A stretch of 64,000 bases of DNA from Planctomycetes bacterium B3_Pla (GCA_005223045.1 NJBM01000002.1:62001-126000), one strand, 5' to 3'; shown: positions 43,899 through 53,411, counted from the stretch's first letter. A program made the numbers and translations. Notes: a model not told the origin generated them from the sequence alone.

Positions 43899-45797
43899 AT
43901 GAAGGAAGAACGCATCAGGGAAATCTCGACACGGATCAGGAACGTCAAGGTAGCGGTGTACGGTGACTTTTGCCTGGATGCCTACTGGGTGCTCGATCCG
44001 CGCGGCTCGGAAGTCTCACTCGAAACCGGCCTGCAGGCGCAAGCCGTCGGCAAACATTACTATTCACTCGGCGGCGCATCCAACGTCGTCGCCAATCTTG
44101 CAGCCCTGGAGCCGGCCGCAATTCAGGTCATAGGCGTTATCGGAGACGACATCTTCGGCAGAGAATTGACGCGCCAGTTCCAGGAACTTGGAGTCGATAC
44201 GACCTGCCTGGTCGTCCAGGAAGACAATTTTGATACCGTAGCATTCGGCAAGCCCTACCTTGAAGGCAATGAGCAGCCACGGATGGACTTCGGTTTTTTC
44301 AACAAGCGAACCGAGGTTACCGACCGCGCCCTGCTGGACGGCATCAGAAATGCCCTGCAGACGGCGGACGTCCTGATCGCAAACCAGCAGGTCCCCGGAT
44401 CGATCACAAACGAATCGTTCATTGACGGGGCCAACGCCCTCTTTGAAGAGTTCGCCGACAAAGTGGTCCTGCTCGATTCCCGGCACTTCGGCCACAAATT
44501 CAAGAACATCTATCGCAAGACAAACGATTTCGAGGCGGCCCATCTGAACGGCGTCGATGTCAAGCCGGACGACGTTTTCACGTTTGCCGATGTCAAGAAA
44601 TACGCAGGGAACCTCTACCGGCAATTCAATAAGCCGGTATTTCTGACGCGAGGCCCGCGAGGCATAGTGGTCGTCGATTCCGATGGCGTGCACGAGATCC
44701 CCGGCATCCAATTGTTGAAGAAGCTCGATATCGTTGGCGCTGGAGATACGGTCACAAGCGCGCTAACGCTGTGCCTGGGTGCGAGCGTGCCGCCCGCTGA
44801 GGCCGCGGAATTCGCCAACTTTGCCGCCGCTGTCACCGTTCAGAAATTGTTCCAGACGGGCACCGCATCGGCCGCCGAGATAATCGAAGTCGGAAAGGAC
44901 CCTGATTATATCTATCAGCCCGAGCTTGCCGCCGATACCCGCAGCGCCCGCTACTTCAACAACGCCGAGATAGAACTTTGCTGCGAGTCGATACCTTCAG
45001 GCCGAATCAAACACGCCGTCTTCGATCACGACGGCACCATAAGCACCCTGAGGCAGGGATGGGAAGAGATTATGGTCCCCGTGATGATAAAGGCGATTCT
45101 CGGCGATAAGTACGAGACCGCCGACGAGACCCTGTACCACAAGGTGCGAAAACGTTCCCTGGATTATATCGACCAATCGACCGGCATTCAGACGATTATA
45201 CAGATGGAGGCTTTGGTCGAAATGGTGCACGAATTCGGACTCGTTCCGGCCGGCGAAATCCATGATAAGTTCGGCTACAAGGAAATTTACAATGACGCTT
45301 TGATGGAGCTTGTCAACAAGCGGATAGAAAAGTTCAAACGCGGTGAACTCGACATAAACGACTACACGATCAAAGGCGCGTTGGAATTCCTGAAAGCCTT
45401 GAAGCAAAGAGGCATAAAACTGTATCTCGCCAGCGGAACGGACCGCCAGGACGTTGTGGCCGAATCCGAAGCGCTCGGTTACGCGGACCTTTTCGACGGC
45501 GGTATTCACGGCAGCGTCGGCGACGTAGCCAAATACTCCAAGAAGATGGTTATCGAGAAAATAATGACCGAGAACAATCTGCAGGGCCCCGAATTGGCCG
45601 TATTCGGCGACGGCCCCGTAGAGATCCGCGAATGCCGAAAACGTGACGGCATCGCAGTCGGGATTGCAACCGATGAAATCCGCAGACACGGCCTGAACAC
45701 CGAAAAACGAACCCGCCTGATAAAAGCCGGCGCACACCTGATTGCTCCGGATTTTGCCGGGCACGTTTCGCTCTCGCGGCTATTGTTCGGCGAGTGA
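43899..45797 (+). CDS. PfkB-type sugar kinase fused to a HAD phosphatase
   Basis: 632 residues. Residues ~15-340 are a PfkB/ribokinase-type kinase close in pattern to HldE kinase domains: Y-G-D-F-C-L-D-A-Y, Y-S-L-G-G-A-S-N-V and the catalytic V-G-A-G-D-T-V. Residues ~375-630 are a HAD hydrolase: F-D-H-D-G-T with the two catalytic Asp, L-A-S-G-T-D, a Lys in S-K-K-M, and F-G-D-G-P. HldE would carry a nucleotidylyltransferase in that place. A kinase and a phosphatase in one chain implies a step in which phosphate is added, the substrate changed, and phosphate removed. The ATG at 43899 overlaps none; the preceding stop is 5 bp away. Confidence 0.85.
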   Translation: MKEERIREISTRIRNVKVAVYGDFCLDAYWVLDPRGSEVSLETGLQAQAVGKHYYSLGGASNVVANLAALEPAAIQVIGVIGDDIFGRELTRQFQELGVDTTCLVVQEDNFDTVAFGKPYLEGNEQPRMDFGFFNKRTEVTDRALLDGIRNALQTADVLIANQQVPGSITNESFIDGANALFEEFADKVVLLDSRHFGHKFKNIYRKTNDFEAAHLNGVDVKPDDVFTFADVKKYAGNLYRQFNKPVFLTRGPRGIVVVDSDGVHEIPGIQLLKKLDIVGAGDTVTSALTLCLGASVPPAEAAEFANFAAAVTVQKLFQTGTASAAEIIEVGKDPDYIYQPELAADTRSARYFNNAEIELCCESIPSGRIKHAVFDHDGTISTLRQGWEEIMVPVMIKAILGDKYETADETLYHKVRKRSLDYIDQSTGIQTIIQMEALVEMVHEFGLVPAGEIHDKFGYKEIYNDALMELVNKRIEKFKRGELDINDYTIKGALEFLKALKQRGIKLYLASGTDRQDVVAESEALGYADLFDGGIHGSVGDVAKYSKKMVIEKIMTENNLQGPELAVFGDGPVEIRECRKRDGIAVGIATDEIRRHGLNTEKRTRLIKAGAHLIAPDFAGHVSLSRLLFGE

Positions 45798-45801
45798 CCC
45801 A

Positions 45802-45939
45802 GGGTTGTTGAAAAAGGTGAGATTGCTTCGTCGCTGCGCTCCTCGCAATGACAAGACGTCCATTTTTATGTCATTGCGAGCGATTCGCAGAATCGCGCGG
45901 CAATCTCAAGCTTTGCGGTGGGACTTTTTCAACAGCCCC
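45802..45939. mobile_element. MITE-like nested inverted repeat (138 bp)
   Basis: Outer inverted repeats read GGGTTGTTGAAAAA at the left and TTTTTCAACAGCCC at the right. Inside, GAGATTGC...CTCGCAATGAC pairs with GTCATTGCGAG...GCAATCTC. There is no ORF. It lies between the kinase-phosphatase and OLD-like genes. Confidence 0.7.
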
Positions 45940-45980
45940 ACCCGGCGAATCTTTCACGAGTAGCGCCCAGGCCTGTCCAA

Positions 45981-47903
45981 TCACGACACTTTCTCAGCTT
46001 CGGTCAATGCGCTCGCTCTTTTGGTCGGGCTGATCTCGGTGATTTGCTGCCGTCGATCCGACATGCCGCCTGCCCTGGCAGAATCAAATCCACCGCCCTG
46101 CAATGAGTTTATGTCGGCGAAAAGTCTCTCGAAGCGGTTGAGGGCATCGGAGAGGTTCGGCAGTTTTTTTGCGCATTTCCGCGAATGCTCGGCAAGGAAT
46201 TCCGCCGGTGTGTGTCGGTCGAAAGCCCCGACATTCGCCCCGCATTTCGCCAGGCGGTCCTCGACCTGCTTGACGAGGCGCTCGGGCGGTCCGGCTTCGT
46301 TTTCGGCAGCCGGGCCCGCCGTAACAGGCAGCCGGGCCTTTCGCGGCAGCTTATAACATAAGTTCACCAATCCAAAATACGTCGGCTCGCCTATCAAATT
46401 CTCGATGCCCCCTTCGTCGCCGTCTATGTACTTGTCCATAGTGAGGATTCGACAGCCCCGCATAAGCTCCGACCCCCGCATTTGCTCGAGCCTCTTTCTT
46501 CCGCCGGCAATGTTCATAAGCACGGCCACGTCGCCGTCACCGACCCCGAACAGACCCAGGAAGGCCCCGACCTTTTCGCTGCCCCCGCATGGCACGACCG
46601 ACCAGTCCGCCCCAAGCCCCATCCGGTTCTGTTCCGACAGCCGGCGGGAGAACCAGTTCAGATACATCGCCTCGGTCATGCTCTCGACGAGCAACGTCTT
46701 TTGGCCGGCCATCGAGCGGGTAATCTCATAGCTCAGCGCCGCACGCAGGGGCATAAGCGTATCGAGATTTGTGCTGAATATCTCCTGGCCGACCTTGGTG
46801 CCGGAAGATTTCTCCCGGCCGACATCATCTACGATGACAATGTCTTCCACGGTCCTGGTCCGGCCCAGGTCGTCGGCCTCGATCATAAACGGCGAATGCG
46901 TCGTATAAATCACCTGGTAATGCGGCTCAAGCTCCATCGCAATATACCTGAGCAGGTCTTCCTGTGCTTTTGCATGCAATCCTATGCCGGGATCGTCCAG
47001 CAGTATGAAGATATTGTCCCCGAAGGTACGCTTGAGTTCCGAGAACCACACCAGGAACGAAAAGAACCATGCAAATCCAGTACTTCTCTCGTCGAAGTTC
47101 AGTGTCAGGTTGTGCCTGGTGTTGAGGATTCGCGTCTCCAGCACGTGTCCTTTATCGAACGGCGGCGGATCCTGCGGCTTTCCCGGATGGAACTGGAAAC
47201 AGACTCTAAGCGACCTGTTTTGGCTCCAGTACTTTGAAATCTGATCGGTTATGGGAGCCGAAGCGCCCTCCAGGTCCGCAATCAACTCCTCTGAGTTCTT
47301 GATGCTCGTCAGGTGCTCGGGCTTTGTTCCCACCATCTCAAGCAACGCCTGGAACACGCGTTCCGGCCCCGACAATTTGCCGCGTCCCTGCTTTTCGATG
47401 ACAAAGTCAACCGATATTCGCCCGTCCATGATGTGAAATTTCGAGAAGTACAGAAACTTCGGCAACAGCCTGTCCAGCTTAGCCTGGCTCGATGCCGGCA
47501 GAGAATCCATTTGCAGCGGCTCGCCACCTTCAAATGCCCAGTGCGAACCGGGGTAGTACCCCTTGCGGATCTCCACGATTCTGGATTTCACGCCGCCTGG
47601 GCCGAGTATTTGCTCCATCACCTCTACGTCTTTGTCTTCCAGTTCCCATCTCGTGATAAGGGCGTCATCAGGCTCGGCGTCCGCACGACGCTCGTACTCC
47701 TTGCGGCGCCGCCTGGGGTACTCGAACAATACGTCGAATTCACTCAGCTCGGCTACGTCCGGGTTCAATTTGTGCAGGGCCTCCAGCAACGATGTCTTGC
47801 CTGCTTCGTTCTTGCCGACGAGACATGTCACCGGACAGATGTCAAAAGGGGTTGAATCTTCGATACACTTGAAATTCTTTACCTGCATAGACTTGAGTTT
47901 CAT
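45981..47903 (-). CDS. OLD-like AAA ATPase with degenerate TOPRIM region
   Basis: 640 residues from the ATG at 47903, where L-K-S-M-Q-V-K-N-F-K-C-I begins the SMC/OLD-type ATPase; the frame continues 29 codons upstream. Walker A is G-K-N-E-A-G-K-T, and the Walker B region is I-L-L-D-D-P-G. The C-terminal third resembles the TOPRIM nuclease of OLD proteins (L-L-V-E-S-M-T-E-A-M-Y and a later I-L-T-M-D), but the segment usually V-L-x-D-x-D reads V-L-M-N-I-A, so one metal-binding Asp is missing. OLD proteins cut DNA and often act against phage. No partner gene such as a GajB-like helicase is adjacent. Confidence 0.78.
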   Translation of the reverse strand: MKLKSMQVKNFKCIEDSTPFDICPVTCLVGKNEAGKTSLLEALHKLNPDVAELSEFDVLFEYPRRRRKEYERRADAEPDDALITRWELEDKDVEVMEQILGPGGVKSRIVEIRKGYYPGSHWAFEGGEPLQMDSLPASSQAKLDRLLPKFLYFSKFHIMDGRISVDFVIEKQGRGKLSGPERVFQALLEMVGTKPEHLTSIKNSEELIADLEGASAPITDQISKYWSQNRSLRVCFQFHPGKPQDPPPFDKGHVLETRILNTRHNLTLNFDERSTGFAWFFSFLVWFSELKRTFGDNIFILLDDPGIGLHAKAQEDLLRYIAMELEPHYQVIYTTHSPFMIEADDLGRTRTVEDIVIVDDVGREKSSGTKVGQEIFSTNLDTLMPLRAALSYEITRSMAGQKTLLVESMTEAMYLNWFSRRLSEQNRMGLGADWSVVPCGGSEKVGAFLGLFGVGDGDVAVLMNIAGGRKRLEQMRGSELMRGCRILTMDKYIDGDEGGIENLIGEPTYFGLVNLCYKLPRKARLPVTAGPAAENEAGPPERLVKQVEDRLAKCGANVGAFDRHTPAEFLAEHSRKCAKKLPNLSDALNRFERLFADINSLQGGGFDSARAGGMSDRRQQITEISPTKRASALTEAEKVS

Positions 47904-48222
47904 AGCAACGCTCCATTCCAGAAAGACTGCCCACATTTCAAGACTCAGATCCCTCCATTCCCAGAAGGCACCGGGCAAACAGCTTAACAAAGCTCATCCG
48001 GTCTTGATTCAGCGACTAAACAGCAACATAATACAAAATGGACAATAATATGCAAGCCGATTTTCTGTGATGTTTCGGAACATTTTTCGCTCGCGTCTTG
48101 CAAACGGGCGGCCGGCGCTCTAAAATAGATGGCGAAATATCGCCAGGGGAGGCTTTTTGGGCCCAGCGGCCTGCGGCTTTCTTTGGCCGGAACGAATCGA
48201 CCGGTTGCCGGAGATTAAAAGG
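47904..48222. other. Gene-free stretch between the OLD-like and FmdB genes
   Basis: 319 bp between divergent genes. I see only the ribosome sites and a near-palindrome GGCGAAATATCGCC around 48131-48144; no ORF or recognisable RNA. Confidence 0.4.
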
Positions 48223-48459
48223 ATGCCGATATTCGAATATCAGTGCAACAACTGTGGAAACGTGATGGAGTTCCTCGAGAAGATACAGGCGCCGCGAAAA
48301 CATACGTGTGCAAAGTGCGAGAGTTCCGATCTGCAAAAACTGCTCTCAGGCTTTGCCGTGGGACGCAGCACGCCATCGAGCCACGCCTGCGAGACATGCC
48401 CGAGCGGACCCGGCCCGAGCGAAGGCTGTCAGATGGGCGCCTGTCCTCACAGCATGTAA
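48223..48459 (+). CDS. FmdB-family zinc-ribbon protein
   Basis: 78 residues starting M-P-I-F-E-Y-Q-C-N-N-C-G, then C-A-K-C-E-S, the two CxxC pairs of the FmdB regulatory-protein family. The C terminus is Cys-rich (C-E-T-C-P, C-Q-M-G-A-C). The ATG at 48223 has GGAG/AAAAGG upstream; the frame extends 22 codons further up. Function is poorly known. Its 3' half overlaps the convergent CvpA-like gene by 114 bp. Confidence 0.82.
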   Translation: MPIFEYQCNNCGNVMEFLEKIQAPRKHTCAKCESSDLQKLLSGFAVGRSTPSSHACETCPSGPGPSEGCQMGACPHSM

Positions 48460-49050
48460 GACCGCCGGCTGGTTCGGCTCATTTTGTTCGCCTGTTCCGT
48501 CCTGCAATTGCGATTGTGCGCTGCTTAGCAGCCCGTCGATAGTCTGCTCGCTTGTCGTTTGTCTGTCCGGCGAAGACGCTATCATATCAACCAAATCGCA
48601 CCACCAGCAGATATATGATATGTTGGATCGTTGAGATTGGGGGTTAAAGCCCAGCTTGCTCACGAAGCTGTTTTGAGAAATTGGCGCAGCGGTGATTATA
48701 AGGGCTGCGAAGCTGAAAACCAGGGCCCCGGCGAGGAAACCCAGCAGACCCGCGCAGACAATGTCGAATATCTTGGGAAATGAGATGCTGAATTGGCCCG
48801 TGAGGAACACGTAGGATATTCCAAACAAGATCAGGAAGGTCCCTGTCGCGGTGGCCGCCAGAGTCAGTGCGGTGCCGTAAGACGTATCGCCGGCCGCAGG
48901 GATGACGTTGACGATGACCGGCGTCAGGAAGATCGCCATATAGATTGAGATGACGATATTGAACAGCATGGCCCATATCTCGTAGAAGCCTATCCTTATC
49001 GCAAGCCAGGCAAAAAGTCCGCCGGCCAATATACTCGCCCAAAACACCAT
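48346..49050 (-). CDS. CvpA-like membrane protein with an extended, overlapping tail
   Basis: 234 residues. The first ~130 form four hydrophobic segments in the CvpA (colicin V production) layout. Residues beyond ~165 are Gln/Ala/Arg-rich, and the last 38 are read from the opposite strand of fmdB. That tail looks like non-coding sequence turned coding, so the original stop may have been lost. Immediately upstream in the same direction is the GspE-like gene, 5 bp away. Confidence 0.65.
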   Translation of the reverse strand: MVFWASILAGGLFAWLAIRIGFYEIWAMLFNIVISIYMAIFLTPVIVNVIPAAGDTSYGTALTLAATATGTFLILFGISYVFLTGQFSISFPKIFDIVCAGLLGFLAGALVFSFAALIITAAPISQNSFVSKLGFNPQSQRSNISYICWWCDLVDMIASSPDRQTTSEQTIDGLLSSAQSQLQDGTGEQNEPNQPAVLHAVRTGAHLTAFARAGSARACLAGVARWRAASHGKA

Positions 49051-49055
49051 AGATT

Positions 49056-50663
49056 CTATCCTACCACTCTTTTTACTTCCTTGAGGCTTGTTATTCCGAC
49101 CGCCACCTTCTTCAGGCCCTCTCTCCTCAAGCGGGACCTGTCCTTTCTCTTGCCCTTTGTTCGCAGCTCGGCAATCAATGCTTTGCTGTCGGCAATGTCA
49201 GCCTTCAATTGACTGGTAACGACCATAATGTCACATATAGGCGTCCTGCCGTAATAGCCGGTCCCCTCGCAGTGCTTGCAGCCCTCAGCATCGAACATAT
49301 TCGTAGAGTCTATGCCTTTTAGTCGGAATTCATGGATCAGGCTCTTGTTAAGTTGTGCCGGCTGCTTGCAGCGTTCGCAGAGCAGGCGCAGCAATCTCTG
49401 GGAAATCAGAAGACTCAGTCCCGATGACAGCAGAAGGGGCGAAACGCCCAGATCCATCAGCCTGACTAATGCTGACGCGTTGCTGTCGCTGTGCACCGTC
49501 GCCAGCACAAGATGGCCCGTCTGTGAGGCTCGAAGCGCAATCTCTGCGGTTTCCTCATCGCGTATTTCACCCACGCATATCACGTCAGGGTCCTGCCGCA
49601 GGACGCTGCGCAGAGTTTTTGCAAAGGTAATATCGGCTTTCGGATTGATCTCAATCTGGCTCGCCTTGGGCAGAACCGCCTCGATCGGGTCTTCCACAGT
49701 GATAACGTTGCGAGTAAACGCATCGATCGCGTTGAGCATCGCATACATGGTAGTGGTCTTGCCGCTGCCCGTGGGACCGCACATCAACACCATGCCGGAG
49801 GGCTTGCTCACGGCTTTTTGGATGATTGAACATTGCTTTTCCGAAAGGCCCGCATCGGCAAGAGAAAACGTGCCTGCGTCCTGGTTCAGTACCCTTATAG
49901 ACAGCTTTTCCCCGCTGAGAACGCCCGCGCTTGCCACTCGAAACGAAGCGGTCATCTCACCTTTTTTTGCTATAAACGCTCCATCCTGCGGCCTTCGTTT
50001 TTCCGAGATGTCCATGCTGGAGACAGCCTTGATACTGTTTACGACTGCCTTGCAGATTTCAGCTTTGACCGTCTTGACCGTTCTGAGCACACCGTCTATG
50101 CGCAGCCTGATTGTGGATGTCAGCTCGTCCACCGGATCGATAAGAATGTCACTGGCCCTGTGCTCGAGAGCGTTGGCGATTATTTGTTCGGTCAGCTCAA
50201 GAACGTGGCTCTCTTGCCGCCTGGCGTCACCGTGGCCGTAGATATCGTTGATACTTCTGCCCGACGAATCGAGTAATTTTATGGTCGGGTCCTTTGTATC
50301 GCGCCGGAGCCTGGCCGAGCGCATACCGGCAACAACCTGTTTTACCTGTTGTCTTATTGTCTCAAAGATGCCGTCGCCGGTTTCGGACGATTTTCTCGCC
50401 GTATCCACTATCAGCAGCAAAAGCAAAAGAATCGGGCCTGCAAAAAGAGCTACTATATAGGCGACCGGCTTGTACCGGTGGGGCACTAATGGACTGAATT
50501 GAATTCGTTGGACGAAGTACAGGCAAAGATATATCCATGACACGAGACAAACAAGCTTGATCGGATTGAACGGCAGCGATGTCACGGATGAAATCGAGCC
50601 GACCTCTGCCAGCACACAGAGCGGACTTGACGGAATACTCAGGGCAAAATCCAATAGCTGCAT
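49056..50663 (-). CDS. GspE/PilB-type secretion ATPase with N-terminal membrane helices
   Basis: 535 residues. A hydrophobic N terminus (two spans ~33-52 and ~66-86) replaces the usual MshEN domain. The catalytic core follows: D-E-L-T-S-T-I-R-L-R-I-D-G, Walker A G-P-T-G-S-G-K-T-T-T, the Asp box D-P-D-V-I-C-V-G-E-I-R-D, the His box A-T-V-H-S-D, and a C-terminal zinc site C-E-R-C with C-K-H-C. It powers pilus or type II secretion-like assembly. No pilin or inner-membrane GspF gene is adjacent. The 5-bp gap to the CvpA-like gene suggests an operon. Confidence 0.85.
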   Translation of the reverse strand: MQLLDFALSIPSSPLCVLAEVGSISSVTSLPFNPIKLVCLVSWIYLCLYFVQRIQFSPLVPHRYKPVAYIVALFAGPILLLLLLIVDTARKSSETGDGIFETIRQQVKQVVAGMRSARLRRDTKDPTIKLLDSSGRSINDIYGHGDARRQESHVLELTEQIIANALEHRASDILIDPVDELTSTIRLRIDGVLRTVKTVKAEICKAVVNSIKAVSSMDISEKRRPQDGAFIAKKGEMTASFRVASAGVLSGEKLSIRVLNQDAGTFSLADAGLSEKQCSIIQKAVSKPSGMVLMCGPTGSGKTTTMYAMLNAIDAFTRNVITVEDPIEAVLPKASQIEINPKADITFAKTLRSVLRQDPDVICVGEIRDEETAEIALRASQTGHLVLATVHSDSNASALVRLMDLGVSPLLLSSGLSLLISQRLLRLLCERCKQPAQLNKSLIHEFRLKGIDSTNMFDAEGCKHCEGTGYYGRTPICDIMVVTSQLKADIADSKALIAELRTKGKRKDRSRLRREGLKKVAVGITSLKEVKRVVG

Positions 50664-50792
50664 ACGATCTCTCTCTCAGCAAACACGCAAAATAATATGC
50701 CTGCGCATCTTAAGATAGTATATTTTCTCTACATAGACAAGCTGAAAGATTATCCAAAAATGCAAGCAGGCAATCCCAAAGTAGAAGCCGGT

Positions 50793-51215
50793 TTAGAGGT
50801 CGTCGAGTTCGGCCAGAAAAGAATCGGAACCTTCGATGTCTAATCCGGACAGCTCATCAGCGGCAACCCTGGGCGCCTGTGGTTCTTTCGGGGCCGGTTG
50901 GGGCGGGGCGATCTCTTTGGGCTCGCCGTTGATCCGGAGCAAAAACGTAAGGGGGCCTATTCTGATGTAATCGCCGGCCTTAATTGTTGCCGCATTTACG
51001 CGTTTGCCGTTGACGAAAGTGCCCCCGCGAGAGTCGAGGTCGTGAATTTTCACAGCCTCTTTGTTCTGGCTCAGTTGGCAGTGCCTTCTGGAGACAATCT
51101 TGAGGGGAATACGGAGATCGCAATCGTGACTCCGGCCTAATACCGTAACATCGCTCGGTAAGGAGAAAGTTGTTTGCGAGCCGTCTTTTTTGAACAGAAC
51201 CAAATTTGCTTCCAT
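50793..51215 (-). CDS. FHA-domain protein
   Basis: 140 residues with a forkhead-associated domain (~5-95): L-G-R-S-H-D-C-D-L-R-I, V-S-R-R-H-C and G-T-F-V-N-G. It binds phosphothreonine peptides. The C-terminal ~45 residues are Pro/Glu/Asp-rich. I use the ATG at 51215, which has AGGAGGA well spaced upstream; the in-frame ATG at 51239 has no site. It lies just upstream of the GspE-like gene in the same direction. Confidence 0.85.
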   Translation of the reverse strand: MEANLVLFKKDGSQTTFSLPSDVTVLGRSHDCDLRIPLKIVSRRHCQLSQNKEAVKIHDLDSRGGTFVNGKRVNAATIKAGDYIRIGPLTFLLRINGEPKEIAPPQPAPKEPQAPRVAADELSGLDIEGSDSFLAELDDL

Positions 51216-51313
51216 TCCGGCTTCCTCCTGTTCATTCATGCCGCATCACTGGTACATTAATTATACCGGCAAGAACAGCAAATAGCAACAAATAAATCGG
51301 CCAATAAATAATA

Positions 51314-51342
51314 TTGACAGAACAGGCCTTTGGAGTTAGATT
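51314..51342 (+). promoter_or_regulatory. Sigma-70-like promoter for thrS and the translation cluster
   Basis: TTGACA at 51314-51319 and TAGATT at 51337-51342 are separated by exactly 17 bp, about 65 bp before the thrS ATG. Confidence 0.5.
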
Positions 51343-51405
51343 TGGCCAGCTTTCTGCGAAATGGGAAAGTGGACAACATAGCGATCAGCAATACCGGATA
51401 GGCGT

Positions 51406-53322
51406 ATGGCGAAAATTACGCTGCCCGACGGCAGCACGTTGGAAGTTAGTGACGGCACAACAGCAGGCCAACTGGCTCAACAGATAGGGCCGGGACTTGC
51501 AAAAGCTGCCGTAGCGGCGAAAATAAACGGTCAATTAGTAGATTTGGCCGCCCCCCTCAACGGCGATGTCGCGATTCAGATCATCACCCCCAAAGACGAT
51601 GAAGGCCTCGAAGTGATACGGCACAGTTGCGCGCACGTGATGGCCGAAGCTATATGCAGTCTATGGCCCGAGACGAAGCTGGTTTACGGCCCTACCGTAG
51701 AGGACGGATTTTACTATGACGTGGACCTTGACGAGCCGATCCGGCCGGACGATTTCGAGCGCATCGAGCAGAAAATGGGCGAGATTGTAAAAGCCGACCG
51801 CCCCTTCGTTCGCAGCCAGATGACAAGAGCCGAAGCGCTGGAAAAGCTGGCCGGCGACAAATACAAAACCGACAACATAAACCGTGCCGACGGTGACACA
51901 ATCAGCTTCTATTCCCACGGAGATAACTTCGAGGATTTGTGCCGCGGTCCGCACGTGCCCGGCACTGGACGAGTCGGAAGCTTCAAGGTGATGTCGGTAG
52001 CGGGAGCGTACTGGCACGGCGACCCGACGCAGAAAATGCTCCAGCGCGTTTACGGCACCGCATGGCCGACCAAAAAAGAGCTTGACGACCACCTGCAAAG
52101 GCTGGAAGAAGCTAAGAAACGGGACCACCGTGTCTTAGGGAAACAATTGGATCTATTCAGTTTCAACGAGGCAGGCCCCGGCTTTGCGTTTGTCCACCCA
52201 AAAGGAATGATTATCTGGAATTCCATAGTGGACTTCTGGCGCAGCGTTCACGACAGCTACGGGTACGAGGAAATCAGAACACCCATAATACTCAATGAAG
52301 AACTCTGGCATAAGAGCGGGCACTGGGACAATTACAAAGAGAACATGTACTTCACCAACTTCGACGACACCGACTACGCGATAAAGCCGATGAATTGTCC
52401 CGGCGGGTGCCTCGTTTACAAGAGCCGGCAGCATTCGTATCGTGAATTCCCGTCGCGGGTCGCCGAGCTTGGCCTGGTGCACCGGCACGAAGCCAGCGGC
52501 GTCATGCACGGGCTGTTTCGGGTAAGGCAGTTTACCCAGGACGATGCGCACATCTTCTGCACGCCCGAGCAAATCGAATCCGAAATCGTGGGAGTTATAG
52601 AGCTTACCTTCGAGATTTACCAGGCTTTCGGATTTGAGGATTTTCATATCGAGCTGTCCACCAAGCCCGATAAACACATAGGCTCGGACGAGATTTGGGA
52701 AACTGCTACAAACGCCCTCGAAGAGGCCCTTAAGCATAAGAACATCGACTACAAAGTCAACGCCGGAGACGGTGCGTTCTACGGACCCAAGATTGATTTT
52801 CATATCAGAGACTGCCTCAAGCGGTCCTGGCAATTGGGCACGATCCAACTGGATTTTTCCATGCCGGAGCGCTTCGGCATGGTCTATACCGACAAAGACA
52901 ATACCGATAAGACCCCCGTGATGATTCATCGCGCGGTGCTGGGCTCTTTCGAGCGTTTTATCGGAATTCTTATAGAGCACTACGGCGCCAATTTCCCGCT
53001 ATGGCTCTCGCCCGAGCAGGTAAGAATCCTGCCGATAAGCGAAAAGACCAATGATTATGCCGAAACGGTGCGAGGCAAACTCAAAGAAGCAAAATTACGC
53101 TGCAATTGTGATTTCTCGAATGAGAAAATCAACGCCAAGATTGCAAAATCTCACGCCGAAAAGCTGCCATATATGCTTGTGGTCGGCCCCAGAGAGGCCC
53201 AGTCCGGCACAGTCAACGTAAGGATTCGGGGGGTCAAAGAGACAAAAAACGTAGCGATCGACGAATTTTTGAAAATGGCGCAATCAAAAATTGCCGACAA
53301 GAGAATAAATTTGCCATTTTAG
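51406..53322 (+). CDS. thrS: Threonyl-tRNA synthetase
   Basis: 638 residues, full length. The N-terminal TGS domain (L-P-D-G-S-T-L-E-V) is followed by the editing domain with H-S-C-A-H-V-M-A (zinc-site His), then the class II catalytic core (M-N-C-P-G-G-C, R-V-A-E-L-G-L-V-H-R-H-E) and the anticodon-binding domain. It charges tRNA-Thr in the cytoplasm. It heads the conserved order thrS-infC-rpmI-rplT-pheS, with infC 89 bp downstream. Confidence 0.97.
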   Translation: MAKITLPDGSTLEVSDGTTAGQLAQQIGPGLAKAAVAAKINGQLVDLAAPLNGDVAIQIITPKDDEGLEVIRHSCAHVMAEAICSLWPETKLVYGPTVEDGFYYDVDLDEPIRPDDFERIEQKMGEIVKADRPFVRSQMTRAEALEKLAGDKYKTDNINRADGDTISFYSHGDNFEDLCRGPHVPGTGRVGSFKVMSVAGAYWHGDPTQKMLQRVYGTAWPTKKELDDHLQRLEEAKKRDHRVLGKQLDLFSFNEAGPGFAFVHPKGMIIWNSIVDFWRSVHDSYGYEEIRTPIILNEELWHKSGHWDNYKENMYFTNFDDTDYAIKPMNCPGGCLVYKSRQHSYREFPSRVAELGLVHRHEASGVMHGLFRVRQFTQDDAHIFCTPEQIESEIVGVIELTFEIYQAFGFEDFHIELSTKPDKHIGSDEIWETATNALEEALKHKNIDYKVNAGDGAFYGPKIDFHIRDCLKRSWQLGTIQLDFSMPERFGMVYTDKDNTDKTPVMIHRAVLGSFERFIGILIEHYGANFPLWLSPEQVRILPISEKTNDYAETVRGKLKEAKLRCNCDFSNEKINAKIAKSHAEKLPYMLVVGPREAQSGTVNVRIRGVKETKNVAIDEFLKMAQSKIADKRINLPF

Positions 53323-53411
53323 GCTAATAGCCTATAATTGATAAATGGCAAGGACGTTAAGAGTAATCAATTGATGATTTATTGTTTCGCAGAAAGGCAA
53401 GGTGGTGCACG

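Noticed and set aside
44997..45764. 255-aa minus-strand ORF
   Set aside because: Lies wholly within the HAD half of the kinase-phosphatase gene and is its reverse-frame shadow.
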